64,000 nt of DNA from Paradesertivirga mongoliensis (GCF_024436395.1 NZ_JAFMZO010000002.1:1054001-1118000), one strand, 5' to 3'; counted from the first letter of the stretch, positions 25,618-34,071 are shown. Notes: a model not told the origin generated them from the sequence alone. Numbers and translations: made by a program.

Positions 25618-26238
25618 CTAAAATGAATCTTTGTGTAACAACAAAAGGATCATGGCTGCCGCCATTTCTGCTTTTAATGATTGGACTGCATTAAATGCAG
25701 TGTTGTAAATTGTGCGAACTGAAACAGACATAATCGCCGCAACCTCTGCGGGACTCAGATTATTGTAATACAATAAGAAGATAACTTCCTTTTGTTTATT
25801 AGTCAGCGTTCTCAGAGCCCGGATCAGTTTTTTTTCATTCTCATGCTTCGTCTCGCTGAAAACGCAGTCAAATTCTTTGGAATTTACATGCCCCTGTTCC
25901 GTTTCATCAAGGATCTCATTACTTATGAATTTGGCTTGTTTACTTAATTCACGGATAAGTTTATTCCGTAAAGATTTAACGAGATAATTTCTTACCGAAA
26001 CAGGGTTTGATAGACTAGTCTTATTACGCCATATTTCGGTAAAGAGATCGTGCATGCAATCTTTTACCAACTCCTTATCAGATACTACCTTACACCCATA
26101 GCGAAACAACAACGCCGAATACTGTTCATACAAACATGCATAGGCCGCTTTGTCTCCCGCTTTGAACAGGCGCCAAACAGAGTTTTCATCCTCAGCAAAC
26201 TCCGAAAAACATTCACTCTTCGATGTTTTTAAAGCCAT
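25618..26238 (-). CDS. ECF-type RNA polymerase sigma factor
   Basis: The 206-residue protein, from ATG 26238, has region 2 at about residues 30-95 (LYEQYSALLFRYGCKVVSD, DCMHDLFTEIW) and region 4 at about 140-190 (LTNKQKEVIFLLYYNNLSPA, VAAIMSVSVRTIYNTAFNAV). No large extra domain is present, so it is an ordinary Bacteroidota ECF sigma of the SusC/FecR type. It probably drives the FecR-SusC-SusD-GH43 genes downstream once the anti-sigma releases it. Site C, an AraR-like operator, lies 90 bases before its start, suggesting that arabinose status gates the production of the sigma factor. The last 15 residues are unusually hydrophobic (AAAMILLLL). Confidence 0.95.
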   Translation of the reverse strand: MALKTSKSECFSEFAEDENSVWRLFKAGDKAAYACLYEQYSALLFRYGCKVVSDKELVKDCMHDLFTEIWRNKTSLSNPVSVRNYLVKSLRNKLIRELSKQAKFISNEILDETEQGHVNSKEFDCVFSETKHENEKKLIRALRTLTNKQKEVIFLLYYNNLSPAEVAAIMSVSVRTIYNTAFNAVQSLKAEMAAAMILLLLHKDSF

Positions 26239-26328
26239 TTTAATAAAAGTTATAACGCACTGGTTTTTAAGCCGAAGCTTAGGGAATCGGTGTACTAATT
26301 GGTTTAATCAATAATACTAAAAAAAACA

Positions 26329-26347
26329 ACAATTGTCAAAATAACAT
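26329..26347 (+). promoter_or_regulatory. AraR-like operator (site C) ahead of the ECF sigma gene
   Basis: The site reads ACAATTGTCAAAATAACAT, one base different from site B ahead of the first GH51 run, and is likewise followed by TTTA. It lies between the terminator of the GH51 gene and the sigma gene, 90 bases before the sigma ATG. Confidence 0.6.
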
Positions 26348-26364
26348 TTAAAAAAATCATAAAA

Positions 26365-26392
26365 AAAAGCCCGCTTTTGGAAGCAGGCTTTT
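26365..26392 (-). terminator. intrinsic terminator of the GH51 gene
   Basis: A 12-bp stem with one mismatch (26365-26376 with 26381-26392) and a TTGG loop follows the GH51 stop by nine bases on the minus strand, and a run of eight T follows on that strand. This is the clearest minus-strand terminator of the window. Confidence 0.88.
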
Positions 26393-26401
26393 CTCTAATT
26401 G

Positions 26402-27946
26402 TTATTTCAGTGCAAGAACCACTACAGACGCAGCGGGCAACTTCAGCTCCAATTTGCCATTCTTTATCTTAGCATCTTTAAACGCTGCCGGTTTAATCAA
26501 ATCAGGTTTTTCAAACGAATTATAATCCTGCACTTTTTTGGAAGCCAGGATACGGCCAGTAACGGCACTTGCCTTAAGCCCCTTCAAATCCAAAACTATA
26601 TCACGGCCCTTGCCGGCATCAATATTTACCAGCGAAATATGAACAACTCCATTTTTATCGCGTGATGAGGAAGCTGAAACAGCAGGCAGCTTGCGGTCGC
26701 CCAGGGTGTACTCATTAACATTTTCAATCTTTAATGGAATCAAGGTGGCATCCTGATGTACATTATACATCTCCATTACATGATAAGTAGGAGTTAAAAT
26801 CATCTGGGCATCCTTCGTTAAGACAACCGATTGCAGCACATTTACCGCCTGCGCAAGATTAGCCATTCGCACCCGATCAGCATGATTGTGGAAAATATTA
26901 AGTGTTACTCCTGCAATCATCGCATCGCGAATAGTGTTTTGCTGATAGAGAAAGCCGGGGTTTGTACCTGGCTCCACTTCATACCATCCACCCCATTCGT
27001 CTACCACCAGGGCAACCTTCTTCTTAGGATCGTATTTATCCATGATGGCTGAATGCCTGGTAACCAGCTCTTCCATCTGGAGCGCCCGCTGCATCGTTGT
27101 AAAATATTGGTCTTCGGTGAAGGCTGTCGACGGGCCTTTTTTACCCCAATCTATCACAGAATAGTGGTGAAGCGCCATTCCTTCGATTAAATTTCCCGGA
27201 ACGTTTTTCATAATTACCTCCGTCCAGTTGTAATCCGCAGAATTTGCGCCCGATGCTATGCGAAACACATTATTATCATTGCTCCAACCAGTCATAAAGG
27301 TTGAATACTTTCTAAATTCATTTGCATAATACTCCGGAGTCATATTCCCTCCGCAACCCCAGGCCTCATTTCCAACTCCCCAGAATTTTACGTTCCATGG
27401 CTTTTCACGGCCATTCTCACGGCGGAGTTTGGACATAGGGCTTTCGCCAGAGAAATTGACATATTGAACCCAGTCGATCAGCTCCTGGGGAGTTCCTGTT
27501 GCCATGTTACCCGCCAGGTACGGCTCTGTGCCTAATAGCTCGCACATATTTAAGAAGTCGTGGGTTCCAAAGCTATTATTCTCTGTTACGCCTCCCCACC
27601 AGGTGTTTACTATGGTTGGTCTTTTGTCTTTAGGCCCAATTCCATCTTTCCAGTGATACGTATCGGCAAAACATCCCCCCGGCCAACGAAGGTTGGCCAC
27701 CTTTAACTTCTTCAAAGCGTCTACAACATCAGTTCTTATCCCATTTGTGTTAGGAATACTGGATTTCTCTCCTACATAAAATCCGTCATAAATGCTTCTG
27801 CCCAGGTGTTCTGCAAAATGCCCGTAAATATGTTTATTAATAACATGCTTAGCTTCTCCGGGATTCAAGCTAATATTAACAGGGCTCTGCGCTATTCCTG
27901 CAACAGAATAGACTACCAGGCATACCAGTGGAAATAATTTCTTCAT
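26402..27946 (-). CDS. GH51 alpha-L-arabinofuranosidase
   Basis: This 514-residue enzyme resembles the compact GH51 arabinofuranosidases (HIYGHFAEHLGRSIYDG, NLRWPGGCFADTYHWKDGIG) but carries a signal peptide (MKKLFPLVCLVVYSVAGIAQ), placing it in the periplasm. Glu194 in GVGNEAWG is the acid/base and Glu317 in VVDEWGGWYEVEPG the nucleophile; NIFHNHADRVRMANLAQ and the C-terminal sandwich are also standard. It releases L-arabinose from arabino-oligosaccharides, the last periplasmic step before uptake and the AraBAD pathway. It is transcribed away from araR, sharing the intergenic region with the paired operator, and ends in its own terminator, so it is monocistronic. Confidence 0.95.
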   Translation of the reverse strand: MKKLFPLVCLVVYSVAGIAQSPVNISLNPGEAKHVINKHIYGHFAEHLGRSIYDGFYVGEKSSIPNTNGIRTDVVDALKKLKVANLRWPGGCFADTYHWKDGIGPKDKRPTIVNTWWGGVTENNSFGTHDFLNMCELLGTEPYLAGNMATGTPQELIDWVQYVNFSGESPMSKLRRENGREKPWNVKFWGVGNEAWGCGGNMTPEYYANEFRKYSTFMTGWSNDNNVFRIASGANSADYNWTEVIMKNVPGNLIEGMALHHYSVIDWGKKGPSTAFTEDQYFTTMQRALQMEELVTRHSAIMDKYDPKKKVALVVDEWGGWYEVEPGTNPGFLYQQNTIRDAMIAGVTLNIFHNHADRVRMANLAQAVNVLQSVVLTKDAQMILTPTYHVMEMYNVHQDATLIPLKIENVNEYTLGDRKLPAVSASSSRDKNGVVHISLVNIDAGKGRDIVLDLKGLKASAVTGRILASKKVQDYNSFEKPDLIKPAAFKDAKIKNGKLELKLPAASVVVLALK

Positions 27947-28018
27947 AATTTGGTTTTATTGGTTCAACACTTCAAGGCTGCAGCCTTTACCGGGTTAAAA
28001 GTATAAAAGATTTTTTAA

Positions 28019-28070
28019 ATGTCAATAGTACAATTATAATCATTCGATACAATAATTGTGGTATTGACAT
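28019..28070. promoter_or_regulatory. paired AraR-like operator (site D) between GH51 and araR
   Basis: Two 19-base arms face each other: 28019-28037, and 28052-28070 (ATAATTGTGGTATTGACAT). They are inverted copies with 17 of 19 matches, separated by 14 bases, so their centres are 33 bp apart, about three helical turns. Each arm alone resembles sites A, B and C. The pair sits 72 bases ahead of the GH51 start and 24 bases ahead of the regulator's own start, suggesting control of both divergent genes by a dimer pair or tetramer. Confidence 0.75.
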
Positions 28071-28094
28071 ATATATTTTATTATTGCATGGAAA

Positions 28095-28805
28095 ATGACC
28101 CGATACTCCAAACAAACCCGGATTCTCGTTGCAGTCGATTGCATCATCTTCGGTTTCGACGGCGAAATTCTTAAGCTGCTCCTTATTCAACGAGGTTTTG
28201 AACCAGAGAAGAATAAATGGAGCTTAATGGGGGGCTTTATGGAGCCCAACGAGAGTACAGACGAAGCCGCAGCCCGGATTCTGAAACAGCTTACAGGTCT
28301 GGAAGGTGTCTATATGGAGCAAATGCAGGTCTTTGGCGAGCCGCAACGCGACCCTATCGAGCGTACCCTAAGCATCGCATACTTTGCATTTATCGACATT
28401 CATAAATATGAGAAGCAATTGAGTGACGATTATCACGCTGAGTGGTTTCCTTTGAAGGAAGCTCCAAAGCTCATTTTCGATCACAATAACATGGTAGAAA
28501 AAGCAAGGGAAATGCTTCGCTACAAAGCGGCATTACACCCCCTGCTGTTTGAACTGCTTCCAGAAAAATTTACTATTCCGCAAATTCAAACTTTGTACGA
28601 GAATGTATATGATACCGTACTCGACAAACGTAACTTCAGCCGGAAACTTTTATCCACCGGTTTACTGATACGACAGGATGAAAAGGATAAAGGCGGGTCA
28701 AAAAAAGGGGCCTATTATTATAAACTGGACCCGGCAATTTATAAGGATAAATTCCAGGCCTTTCTGAACTTTATACCCAACCCACAGGCCTTCCTAACCG
28801 CCTAA
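28095..28805 (+). CDS. araR: Nudix-family transcriptional regulator of arabinose use (AraR type)
   Basis: The 236-residue protein starts at ATG 28095; an ATG seven bases upstream is out of frame. Residues 1-140 form a Nudix domain (VAVDCIIFGFDGEILKLLLI), but the Nudix box is degraded: after GGFMEPNESTDEAAA it reads RILKQLTG instead of the catalytic REUXEEXG, so the metal-binding glutamates are gone. Residues about 150-225 form a winged-helix DNA-binding region (NFSRKLLSTGLLIRQDEKDK, GAYYYKLDP). This design is that of the NrtR-like regulators, including the AraR of Bacteroides thetaiotaomicron, which represses arabinose genes until L-arabinose binds. It lies between GH51 and araBDA and beside a paired operator. 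Role is well supported by family and context; effector is inferred. Confidence 0.9.
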   Translation: MTRYSKQTRILVAVDCIIFGFDGEILKLLLIQRGFEPEKNKWSLMGGFMEPNESTDEAAARILKQLTGLEGVYMEQMQVFGEPQRDPIERTLSIAYFAFIDIHKYEKQLSDDYHAEWFPLKEAPKLIFDHNNMVEKAREMLRYKAALHPLLFELLPEKFTIPQIQTLYENVYDTVLDKRNFSRKLLSTGLLIRQDEKDKGGSKKGAYYYKLDPAIYKDKFQAFLNFIPNPQAFLTA

Positions 28806-28890
28806 TCCACTGCAATTTAGACTAACTTTAAGTCGCTACGCTTTCGATTTTTTTCACATAAATTCAATTAGTATTTTAATATTTGAAAAA

Positions 28891-28909
28891 ATAAGTGTTA
28901 TTTAGACAC
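28891..28909 (+). promoter_or_regulatory. weak AraR-like site (site E) ahead of araB
   Basis: ATAAGTGTTATTTAGACAC keeps ATAA, TGT and GACA at the consensus spacing but deviates at about four conserved positions. It ends 14 bases before the araB ATG, where bound protein would block transcription start or elongation. Evidence is weaker than for sites A-D. Confidence 0.35.
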
Positions 28910-28923
28910 GAATAACGATATTT

Positions 28924-30624
28924 ATGAATACTCAAAATTTTGTGATCGGTGTGGACTACGGGACCGACTCTGTACGTTCGGTACTGGTAAATGCAGCAAA
29001 CGGGCAGGAAGTAGCAGCTTCTGTATACTATTATCCGCGCTGGAAACAAGGATTGTTTTGCGATCCTTCAGAGAACCAATTCAGGCAGCATCCGCTGGAT
29101 TATGTGGAAGGGCTGGAAAAAACAATTAAAGAATGTCTCGCTCTGGCCGGACAAGATATAGCCGCATCAGTTAAAGCCATTTCGATAGACACAACGGGCT
29201 CAACTCCTGTTGCTGTTAATGAAAATGGCGTCCCCCTCGCGCTTCTACCCGAATTTGAGAATAACCCCAATGCGATGTTTGTATTGTGGAAAGATCATAC
29301 TTCGGTAAAAGAAGCAGCCGAAATAAATGAACATGCCGAGAAGTTTGAAACAAATTACCTTCAACTGGTTGGCGGTATTTATTCGTCTGAATGGTTTTGG
29401 GCCAAGTTATTGCATGTATTGAGAGAAGACGAGGCGGTAAGAAATTCCATGGCTTCATGGGTGGAACATTGCGACTGGATCCCATTCTTACTTACAGGTG
29501 GGACAAAGGCATCTGAAATAAAACGCGGGGTGTGCTCTGCTGGTCATAAAGCCTTATGGGCCGAAGAATTTGGTGGCTTACCGCCGGAAGACTTTTTTGC
29601 GTCTTTAGATCCTGTTTTAGCAGGCATTACTTCTAAACTTTCGAACAAAACATATACGTCAGCAGAACAAGCAGGTAAACTGAGTGCAGAATGGGCTCAA
29701 AAGCTGGGCCTTTCTACAGATGTAGTGATAGGAATAGGCGCATTTGATGCTCACATGGGTGCCGTAGGTGGTCAGATAGAACCTTACTATTTAAGCAAGG
29801 TGATGGGTACATCCACTTGTGACATGCTGGTAGCCCCAGCCAACGAGGTTAAAGATACTTTGGTAAATGGAATCTGCGGACAGGTTAATGGTTCAATTAT
29901 CCCCGGGATGATCGGTATGGAAGCCGGGCAATCTGCTTTCGGAGATGCTTATGCCTGGTATAAAAACGTATTGGCCTGGCCATTGAAGAACCTTCTGGCT
30001 CAATCAAGTATTATTGACGCCGAAACGGCAAAAAAATTAATTGAGGAAGTGGAAAGCAAGATCATCCCCGAGCTGAGCAGACTCGCCGATCAGCTTCCGC
30101 TCGAAGAATCGGGCGAACTGGCAGTAGACTGGCTAAACGGCCGGCGTACGCCAGATGCGAGTCAATTATTGAAAGGGGCTTTTCTGGGTCTTGATCTGGG
30201 CAGCGATGCTGTAAAAATGTTCCGCGCACTGGTAGAGGCAACCTGCTTCGGCGCCAAGAAAATTGTAGACCGGTTTATCGATCAGGGTATCCCCGTTAAA
30301 GGACTGATTGGAATGGGCGGCGTTGCTAAAAAATCGCCTTTCATTATGCAGATGATGGCCGACGTAATGAATATGCCTATCAAAATCCACAAATCAGATC
30401 AAACTTGTGCAATTGGTGCGGCAATGTTCGCCGCCACTGCAGCAGGACTTTATCCGAAAGTAGAAGATGCTATGGCTGCGATGGGTCAAGGGTTTGACGC
30501 AGAGTATCATCCGAACGCAGAACGTGTTGCTGTATTTGCGAAACGTTATCAGAAATACTCTGAAGCCGGTAATTTCATTGAAAGCTTTACGGCATCAGAG
30601 ACCGGACAGATGGTTAACAGTTAA
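28924..30624 (+). CDS. araB: L-ribulokinase
   Basis: This 566-residue FGGY kinase phosphorylates L-ribulose to L-ribulose 5-phosphate with ATP in the cytoplasm. The N-terminal domain has the phosphate-binding VIGVDYGTDSVRSVLV segment, followed by SIDTTGSTPVAV and the ribulokinase-type ASWVEHCDWIPFLLTG. The C-terminal FGGY domain contains GIGAFDAHMGAVGG, ATCFGAKKIVDRF and GMGGVAKKSPFIMQMMADVM ending CAIGAAMFAA. Length equals that of bacterial AraB. It is the first gene of araB-araD-araA, with 47 bases to araD. The single weak operator just before the start is the only regulatory element I can see. Confidence 0.97.
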   Translation: MNTQNFVIGVDYGTDSVRSVLVNAANGQEVAASVYYYPRWKQGLFCDPSENQFRQHPLDYVEGLEKTIKECLALAGQDIAASVKAISIDTTGSTPVAVNENGVPLALLPEFENNPNAMFVLWKDHTSVKEAAEINEHAEKFETNYLQLVGGIYSSEWFWAKLLHVLREDEAVRNSMASWVEHCDWIPFLLTGGTKASEIKRGVCSAGHKALWAEEFGGLPPEDFFASLDPVLAGITSKLSNKTYTSAEQAGKLSAEWAQKLGLSTDVVIGIGAFDAHMGAVGGQIEPYYLSKVMGTSTCDMLVAPANEVKDTLVNGICGQVNGSIIPGMIGMEAGQSAFGDAYAWYKNVLAWPLKNLLAQSSIIDAETAKKLIEEVESKIIPELSRLADQLPLEESGELAVDWLNGRRTPDASQLLKGAFLGLDLGSDAVKMFRALVEATCFGAKKIVDRFIDQGIPVKGLIGMGGVAKKSPFIMQMMADVMNMPIKIHKSDQTCAIGAAMFAATAAGLYPKVEDAMAAMGQGFDAEYHPNAERVAVFAKRYQKYSEAGNFIESFTASETGQMVNS

Positions 30625-30671
30625 TTGCGGGAAGCTTCTTTTACATTTCACTTTTTCATTTTACTTTCTAA

Positions 30672-31373
30672 ATGAGTCAATACCAACACATAAAACAAGA
30701 GGCATACGAAGCCAATATGCAGTTACCGAAGCTGGGGCTGGTGCTCTTTACTTTTGGGAATGTTAGTGCGGCCGACCGCTCACTCGGAGTTTTTGCAATC
30801 AAACCAAGCGGTGTTCCTTACGAGGACTTATCACCAGAGAAAATGGTGATCGTAGACTTTGACGGAAAGATCGTCGAAGGAAGCCTTCGCCCCTCGTCGG
30901 ATACACTAACACACGCCGTGCTTTACAAACATTGGGACAAAATTGGCGGTATAGTGCACACGCACTCTACCTATGGAACTGCCTGGGCACAAAGCCAGCG
31001 CGACATTCCGATTTTTGGAACCACACATGCCGACCACCTGACAGTTGATATCCCCTGTGCGCCACCAATGAGCGACAAGATGATCGAAGGCGACTATGAA
31101 TATCAAACCGGTTTCCAGATAATGGATTGTTTCAAAGAACGCGGTTTGAGCTACGAAGAGGTGGAAATGGTTCTGGTTGGAAACCACGCGCCTTTTAGCT
31201 GGGGAAAAACAGCAAATAAGGCGGTGTATAACAGTGCAGTATTAGAAACTTGTGCTCAAATGGCCTTATTAACCGAACAAATTAATCCGCAGGCACCCAA
31301 GCTCAAAGATTCATTAATTAAAAAACATTTCGAAAGAAAACACGGCCCTAATTCTTACTACGGACAATCTTAA
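30672..31373 (+). CDS. araD: L-ribulose-5-phosphate 4-epimerase
   Basis: The 233-residue class II aldolase-fold protein converts L-ribulose 5-phosphate to D-xylulose 5-phosphate, feeding the pentose phosphate pathway. Visible family elements are [20 protein letters not shown], the zinc-binding [24 protein letters not shown] and the third zinc His in [12 protein letters not shown]. Length is typical of AraD. It lies between araB and araA with gaps of 47 and 20 bases, so the three genes form one operon. Related UlaF/SgbE enzymes share the fold, but the flanking genes make AraD the natural call. Confidence 0.96.
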   Translation: MSQYQHIKQEAYEANMQLPKLGLVLFTFGNVSAADRSLGVFAIKPSGVPYEDLSPEKMVIVDFDGKIVEGSLRPSSDTLTHAVLYKHWDKIGGIVHTHSTYGTAWAQSQRDIPIFGTTHADHLTVDIPCAPPMSDKMIEGDYEYQTGFQIMDCFKERGLSYEEVEMVLVGNHAPFSWGKTANKAVYNSAVLETCAQMALLTEQINPQAPKLKDSLIKKHFERKHGPNSYYGQS

Positions 31374-31393
31374 TACATAACATAACCCCAATA

Positions 31394-32896
31394 ATGATCG
31401 ATTTAAAAAAATTTGAAGTCTGGTTTGTAACAGGAAGCCAGGATCTATACGGAGAGGAAACGCTTAAGCAGGTAGCGGCCGACTCGCAGGAAATTGCAAA
31501 CTCATTAAATAATGCTGCGCAAATCCCGGTAAGAGTTGTATTTAAACCAACAGTAAAAAGCACAGAAGAAATTTTTGCAATTTGTCAGGAAGCTAACGTG
31601 TCGCCAAATTGTATCGGTATCATCACCTGGATGCATACTTTCTCTCCTGCTAAAATGTGGATCAACGGTTTAAAGATCTTGAAGAAGCCGGTTGCGCATC
31701 TACACACGCAATTCAACAGAGACATTCCATGGAACTCTATCGACATGGATTACATGAACCTTCACCAAAGCGCTCATGGTGACAGGGAATTTGGATTCAT
31801 CATGTCGAGAATGCGCATTAACCGCAAAGTAGTTGTAGGTCACTGGAAAGACTCTGAGGTGTTAGATCAGTTGAATGCATGGAGCAGATCAGCAGCAGGA
31901 TGGAACGACTGGCAAGGTGCAAGGTTTGTTCGCTTTGGTGATAATATGCGCTATGTGGCTGTAACCGACGGCGATAAAGTGGAAGCAGAATTAAGATTCG
32001 GCTTTTCTGTGAACACTCATGGTATCGGCGACCTGGTATCAGTTATTAACCAGATCAGCGATGCGGACGTTGACAAACTAACTGCCGAATATGAAGAGCG
32101 CTATGCTGTAATGGATTCATTACGTAAAGGCGGCGCCCAGTATTCTTCTTTAAGGGATGCAGCAAAGATTGAACTCGGCATGAAGTCTTTCCTTGAAGCA
32201 GGAAATTATAAAGGATTTTCGGACACGTTTGAAGACCTGCATGGAATGGCACAATTGCCAGGAATCGCGTCGCAACGCCTGATGGGCCAGGGATATGGCT
32301 TTGCGGGGGAAGGTGACTGGAAAACTGCTGCATTAGTTCGCGCGATGAAAGTTATGGGTAGCGGACTTCCGGGCGGAAATGCCTTTATGGAAGATTATAC
32401 CTACCACTTTGATCCATCAAACCCTCTGGTTTTAGGTTCTCACATGCTTGAAATCTGTGAATCTATCGCCGATGGCAAAGCTAAATGTGAAATTCATCCT
32501 CTAGGAATTGGCGGCAAATCAGACCCGGTTCGTTTAGTATTTAACGTAGCTGCAGGCCCGGCGCTTAACGCATCAATTGTAGATATGGGAAATCGTTTCC
32601 GCATGATCGTGAATGAGGTCGAAGCAGTGGCTCCGCAAAACGACCTTCCAAAATTACCTGTTGCCCGCGTATTGTGGAAACCATATCCAGATATGAAGAC
32701 AGGCTGCGCTGCATGGATCTTAGCAGGTGGCGCTCACCATACCGGATACAGTCAGAACCTGACTTCTGAGCATATGCAAGACTTTGCTGAGATGGCAGGA
32801 ATTGAGTTTGTAAAGATTGGCAAAGAAACCAACCTATATCAATTTAAAAATGAGCTTCGCTGGAGCGAAGCCTATTATCAGTTGAATAAAGCTTAA
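31394..32896 (+). CDS. araA: L-arabinose isomerase
   Basis: The 500-residue enzyme isomerises L-arabinose to L-ribulose, the first cytoplasmic step. It opens with the AraA signature [21 protein letters not shown], followed by [20 protein letters not shown] and [20 protein letters not shown]. The active-site region includes [18 protein letters not shown] with its Glu and MEDYTYHF with the second conserved Glu; His residues occur in [11 protein letters not shown] and [10 protein letters not shown], as expected of the Mn2+ site. Length fits the family. A strong terminator follows 15 bases after the stop, closing the araBDA operon. Confidence 0.98.
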   Translation: MIDLKKFEVWFVTGSQDLYGEETLKQVAADSQEIANSLNNAAQIPVRVVFKPTVKSTEEIFAICQEANVSPNCIGIITWMHTFSPAKMWINGLKILKKPVAHLHTQFNRDIPWNSIDMDYMNLHQSAHGDREFGFIMSRMRINRKVVVGHWKDSEVLDQLNAWSRSAAGWNDWQGARFVRFGDNMRYVAVTDGDKVEAELRFGFSVNTHGIGDLVSVINQISDADVDKLTAEYEERYAVMDSLRKGGAQYSSLRDAAKIELGMKSFLEAGNYKGFSDTFEDLHGMAQLPGIASQRLMGQGYGFAGEGDWKTAALVRAMKVMGSGLPGGNAFMEDYTYHFDPSNPLVLGSHMLEICESIADGKAKCEIHPLGIGGKSDPVRLVFNVAAGPALNASIVDMGNRFRMIVNEVEAVAPQNDLPKLPVARVLWKPYPDMKTGCAAWILAGGAHHTGYSQNLTSEHMQDFAEMAGIEFVKIGKETNLYQFKNELRWSEAYYQLNKA

Positions 32897-32911
32897 ATTA
32901 AATCCAAAATG

Positions 32912-32939
32912 AAAAGCCGGACATTTCGTTCCGGCTTTT
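32912..32939 (+). terminator. intrinsic terminator of araBDA
   Basis: A perfect 10-bp stem (32912-32921 with 32930-32939, arm AAAAGCCGGA) with an eight-base loop is followed by T-rich sequence (TTTTTGCTTTT). It lies directly after araA. Confidence 0.9.
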
Positions 32940-33032
32940 TGCTTTTAAATATTCATCAGATGACTATAGCAAATCTGCCTGAGTCATATGATGAATAATA
33001 AAGACTTAGCGACTTTGAGCCTTCGTGGCCTA

Positions 33033-33692
33033 TTAAACCAATAAACTCTCCAAAAACGGATCATCATAATCCTCAATAAATTTCAGAATATTCGGCAAGC
33101 CTTCAAATTCGTGCTCTTCATGCATCGTGGTAATCACAACCGCTTTCATTCCGGCATTTAGGGCGGACTGTACGCCTTTAGGATTATCTTCAAACACAAT
33201 ACAATCCTGCGGATCGACACCTAAAGCAGCTGCACCTTTTAAGAAAGTCTCAGGATCTGGCTTACTCATTTCAACATTATCGGCACTGATGGTTACCGGA
33301 AAATACTTTCTAATGTTGAGTCCGTCGAGTACGAAATCAATATTAAACATGATCGCTGCAGAGCCAACAGCCATTTTGATATCACGTTCATCTGCCTTTT
33401 CAATAAACTTTTCGAGTCCGTTAATCAATTTCAAATGAGGCCGGAAAGCCTGCTGATATTTCTTTTCCTTCTCGAATACGATGTTACTCATTTCCTTTTC
33501 ATCGGCGAACCGATCTTCTCCGAAAACCCTTACCAGCATCTCTTCCCCTTTTCCATACATTTCCATTTTTACCTGCTGCCAGGTTAAGCTGGCGCCAAGA
33601 TCGTTATTTAACACATCTTGCCAGGCGTTGGTATGGTAATCCATATCATCAATCATTGTTCCGTTTAAGTCGAAAAGAAAAGCTTTTGCCAT
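33033..33692 (-). CDS. HAD-family hydrolase, beta-phosphoglucomutase-like
   Basis: This 219-residue cytoplasmic protein has the HAD core with a helical cap. Motif I is FLFDLNGTMIDDMDYH, motif II is in MAVGSAAIM, motif III Lys is in EMSKPDPETFLKGA and motif IV is CIVFEDNPKGV. Motif I is DxN rather than the usual DxD: the second Asp, the general acid/base of phosphatases and mutases, is Asn. The same variant is common in a Bacteroidota beta-PGM-like group, so it is probably a subfamily trait, not a decay sign. Substrate unknown. It is convergent with araA and has no obvious operon partner. Confidence 0.88.
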   Translation of the reverse strand: MAKAFLFDLNGTMIDDMDYHTNAWQDVLNNDLGASLTWQQVKMEMYGKGEEMLVRVFGEDRFADEKEMSNIVFEKEKKYQQAFRPHLKLINGLEKFIEKADERDIKMAVGSAAIMFNIDFVLDGLNIRKYFPVTISADNVEMSKPDPETFLKGAAALGVDPQDCIVFEDNPKGVQSALNAGMKAVVITTMHEEHEFEGLPNILKFIEDYDDPFLESLLV

Positions 33693-33960
33693 AAAAAATC
33701 AATAAGGCTGCAAAGAGATGAAAAACATTTTTAAAATCAAATCCGCCTTCCTAAAATGTAAACGCATAAAGTAAAAAATAACACAGAAAAAACATAACCT
33801 TATCATCTCCAAACAAGTAAAAATCAATATCACAAGCAGTGGATTTTTTGGACGTAGATTTTAATAAAAAAATCACTTCGCGGGAGCAACTGAAACAATA
33901 ATAAACTACATTGAGCGTAAGAATAAGATTACGTTCGTAATTTAGAAAAGGGGTTAGATT
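33693..33960. other. intergenic stretch with a promoter-like palindrome
   Basis: This AT-rich 268-bp stretch separates the HAD gene start from the small ORF at 33961. I see no tRNA-like or longer coding structure. The last 35 bases hold an operator-like palindrome and a Shine-Dalgarno-like AAAGGGG. A small RNA cannot be excluded. Confidence 0.4.
33928..33941. promoter_or_regulatory. perfect palindrome ATTACG-TT-CGTAAT
   Basis: A 14-base perfect inverted repeat lies 19 bases before the small ORF, with another CGTAA at 33916-33920. A TTG at 33911-33913 and TAATTTAG at 33938-33945 loosely resemble Bacteroidota -33/-7 elements, so the palindrome would overlap a promoter. Its binding protein is unknown. 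Confidence 0.4.
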
Positions 33961-34071
33961 ATGTTTGAAAGATTAAAAGAGTTAGTTTCAGAATTTATTA
34001 ATGGTTTGAAGAAAAAGGAACCTGCTCTTGTTCCGGTAAGAAACCAGCAGAGACGCCTTAGAAACGATTAA
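33961..34071 (+). CDS. possible 36-residue basic small protein
   Basis: An ATG at 33961, preceded by AAAGGGG seven bases upstream, opens a 36-codon frame ending TAA at 34071. The peptide begins MFERLKELVSEFINGLKKKE and ends RNQQRRLRND: an amphipathic helix followed by a basic tail, with no membrane segment. Its end overlaps the lpxB stop on the other strand by 14 bases. Good ribosome-binding site and composition argue for a real gene; small size and lack of a recognised family argue for caution. I do not recognise a function. Confidence 0.45.
   Translation: MFERLKELVSEFINGLKKKEPALVPVRNQQRRLRND

Noticed and set aside
28850-28890. Bacteroidota -33/-7 promoter ahead of araB
   Set aside because: AATATTTG at 28878-28885 matches the TAnnTTTG element at all but one position, but no TTG occurs at a suitable distance upstream, so I did not call it.
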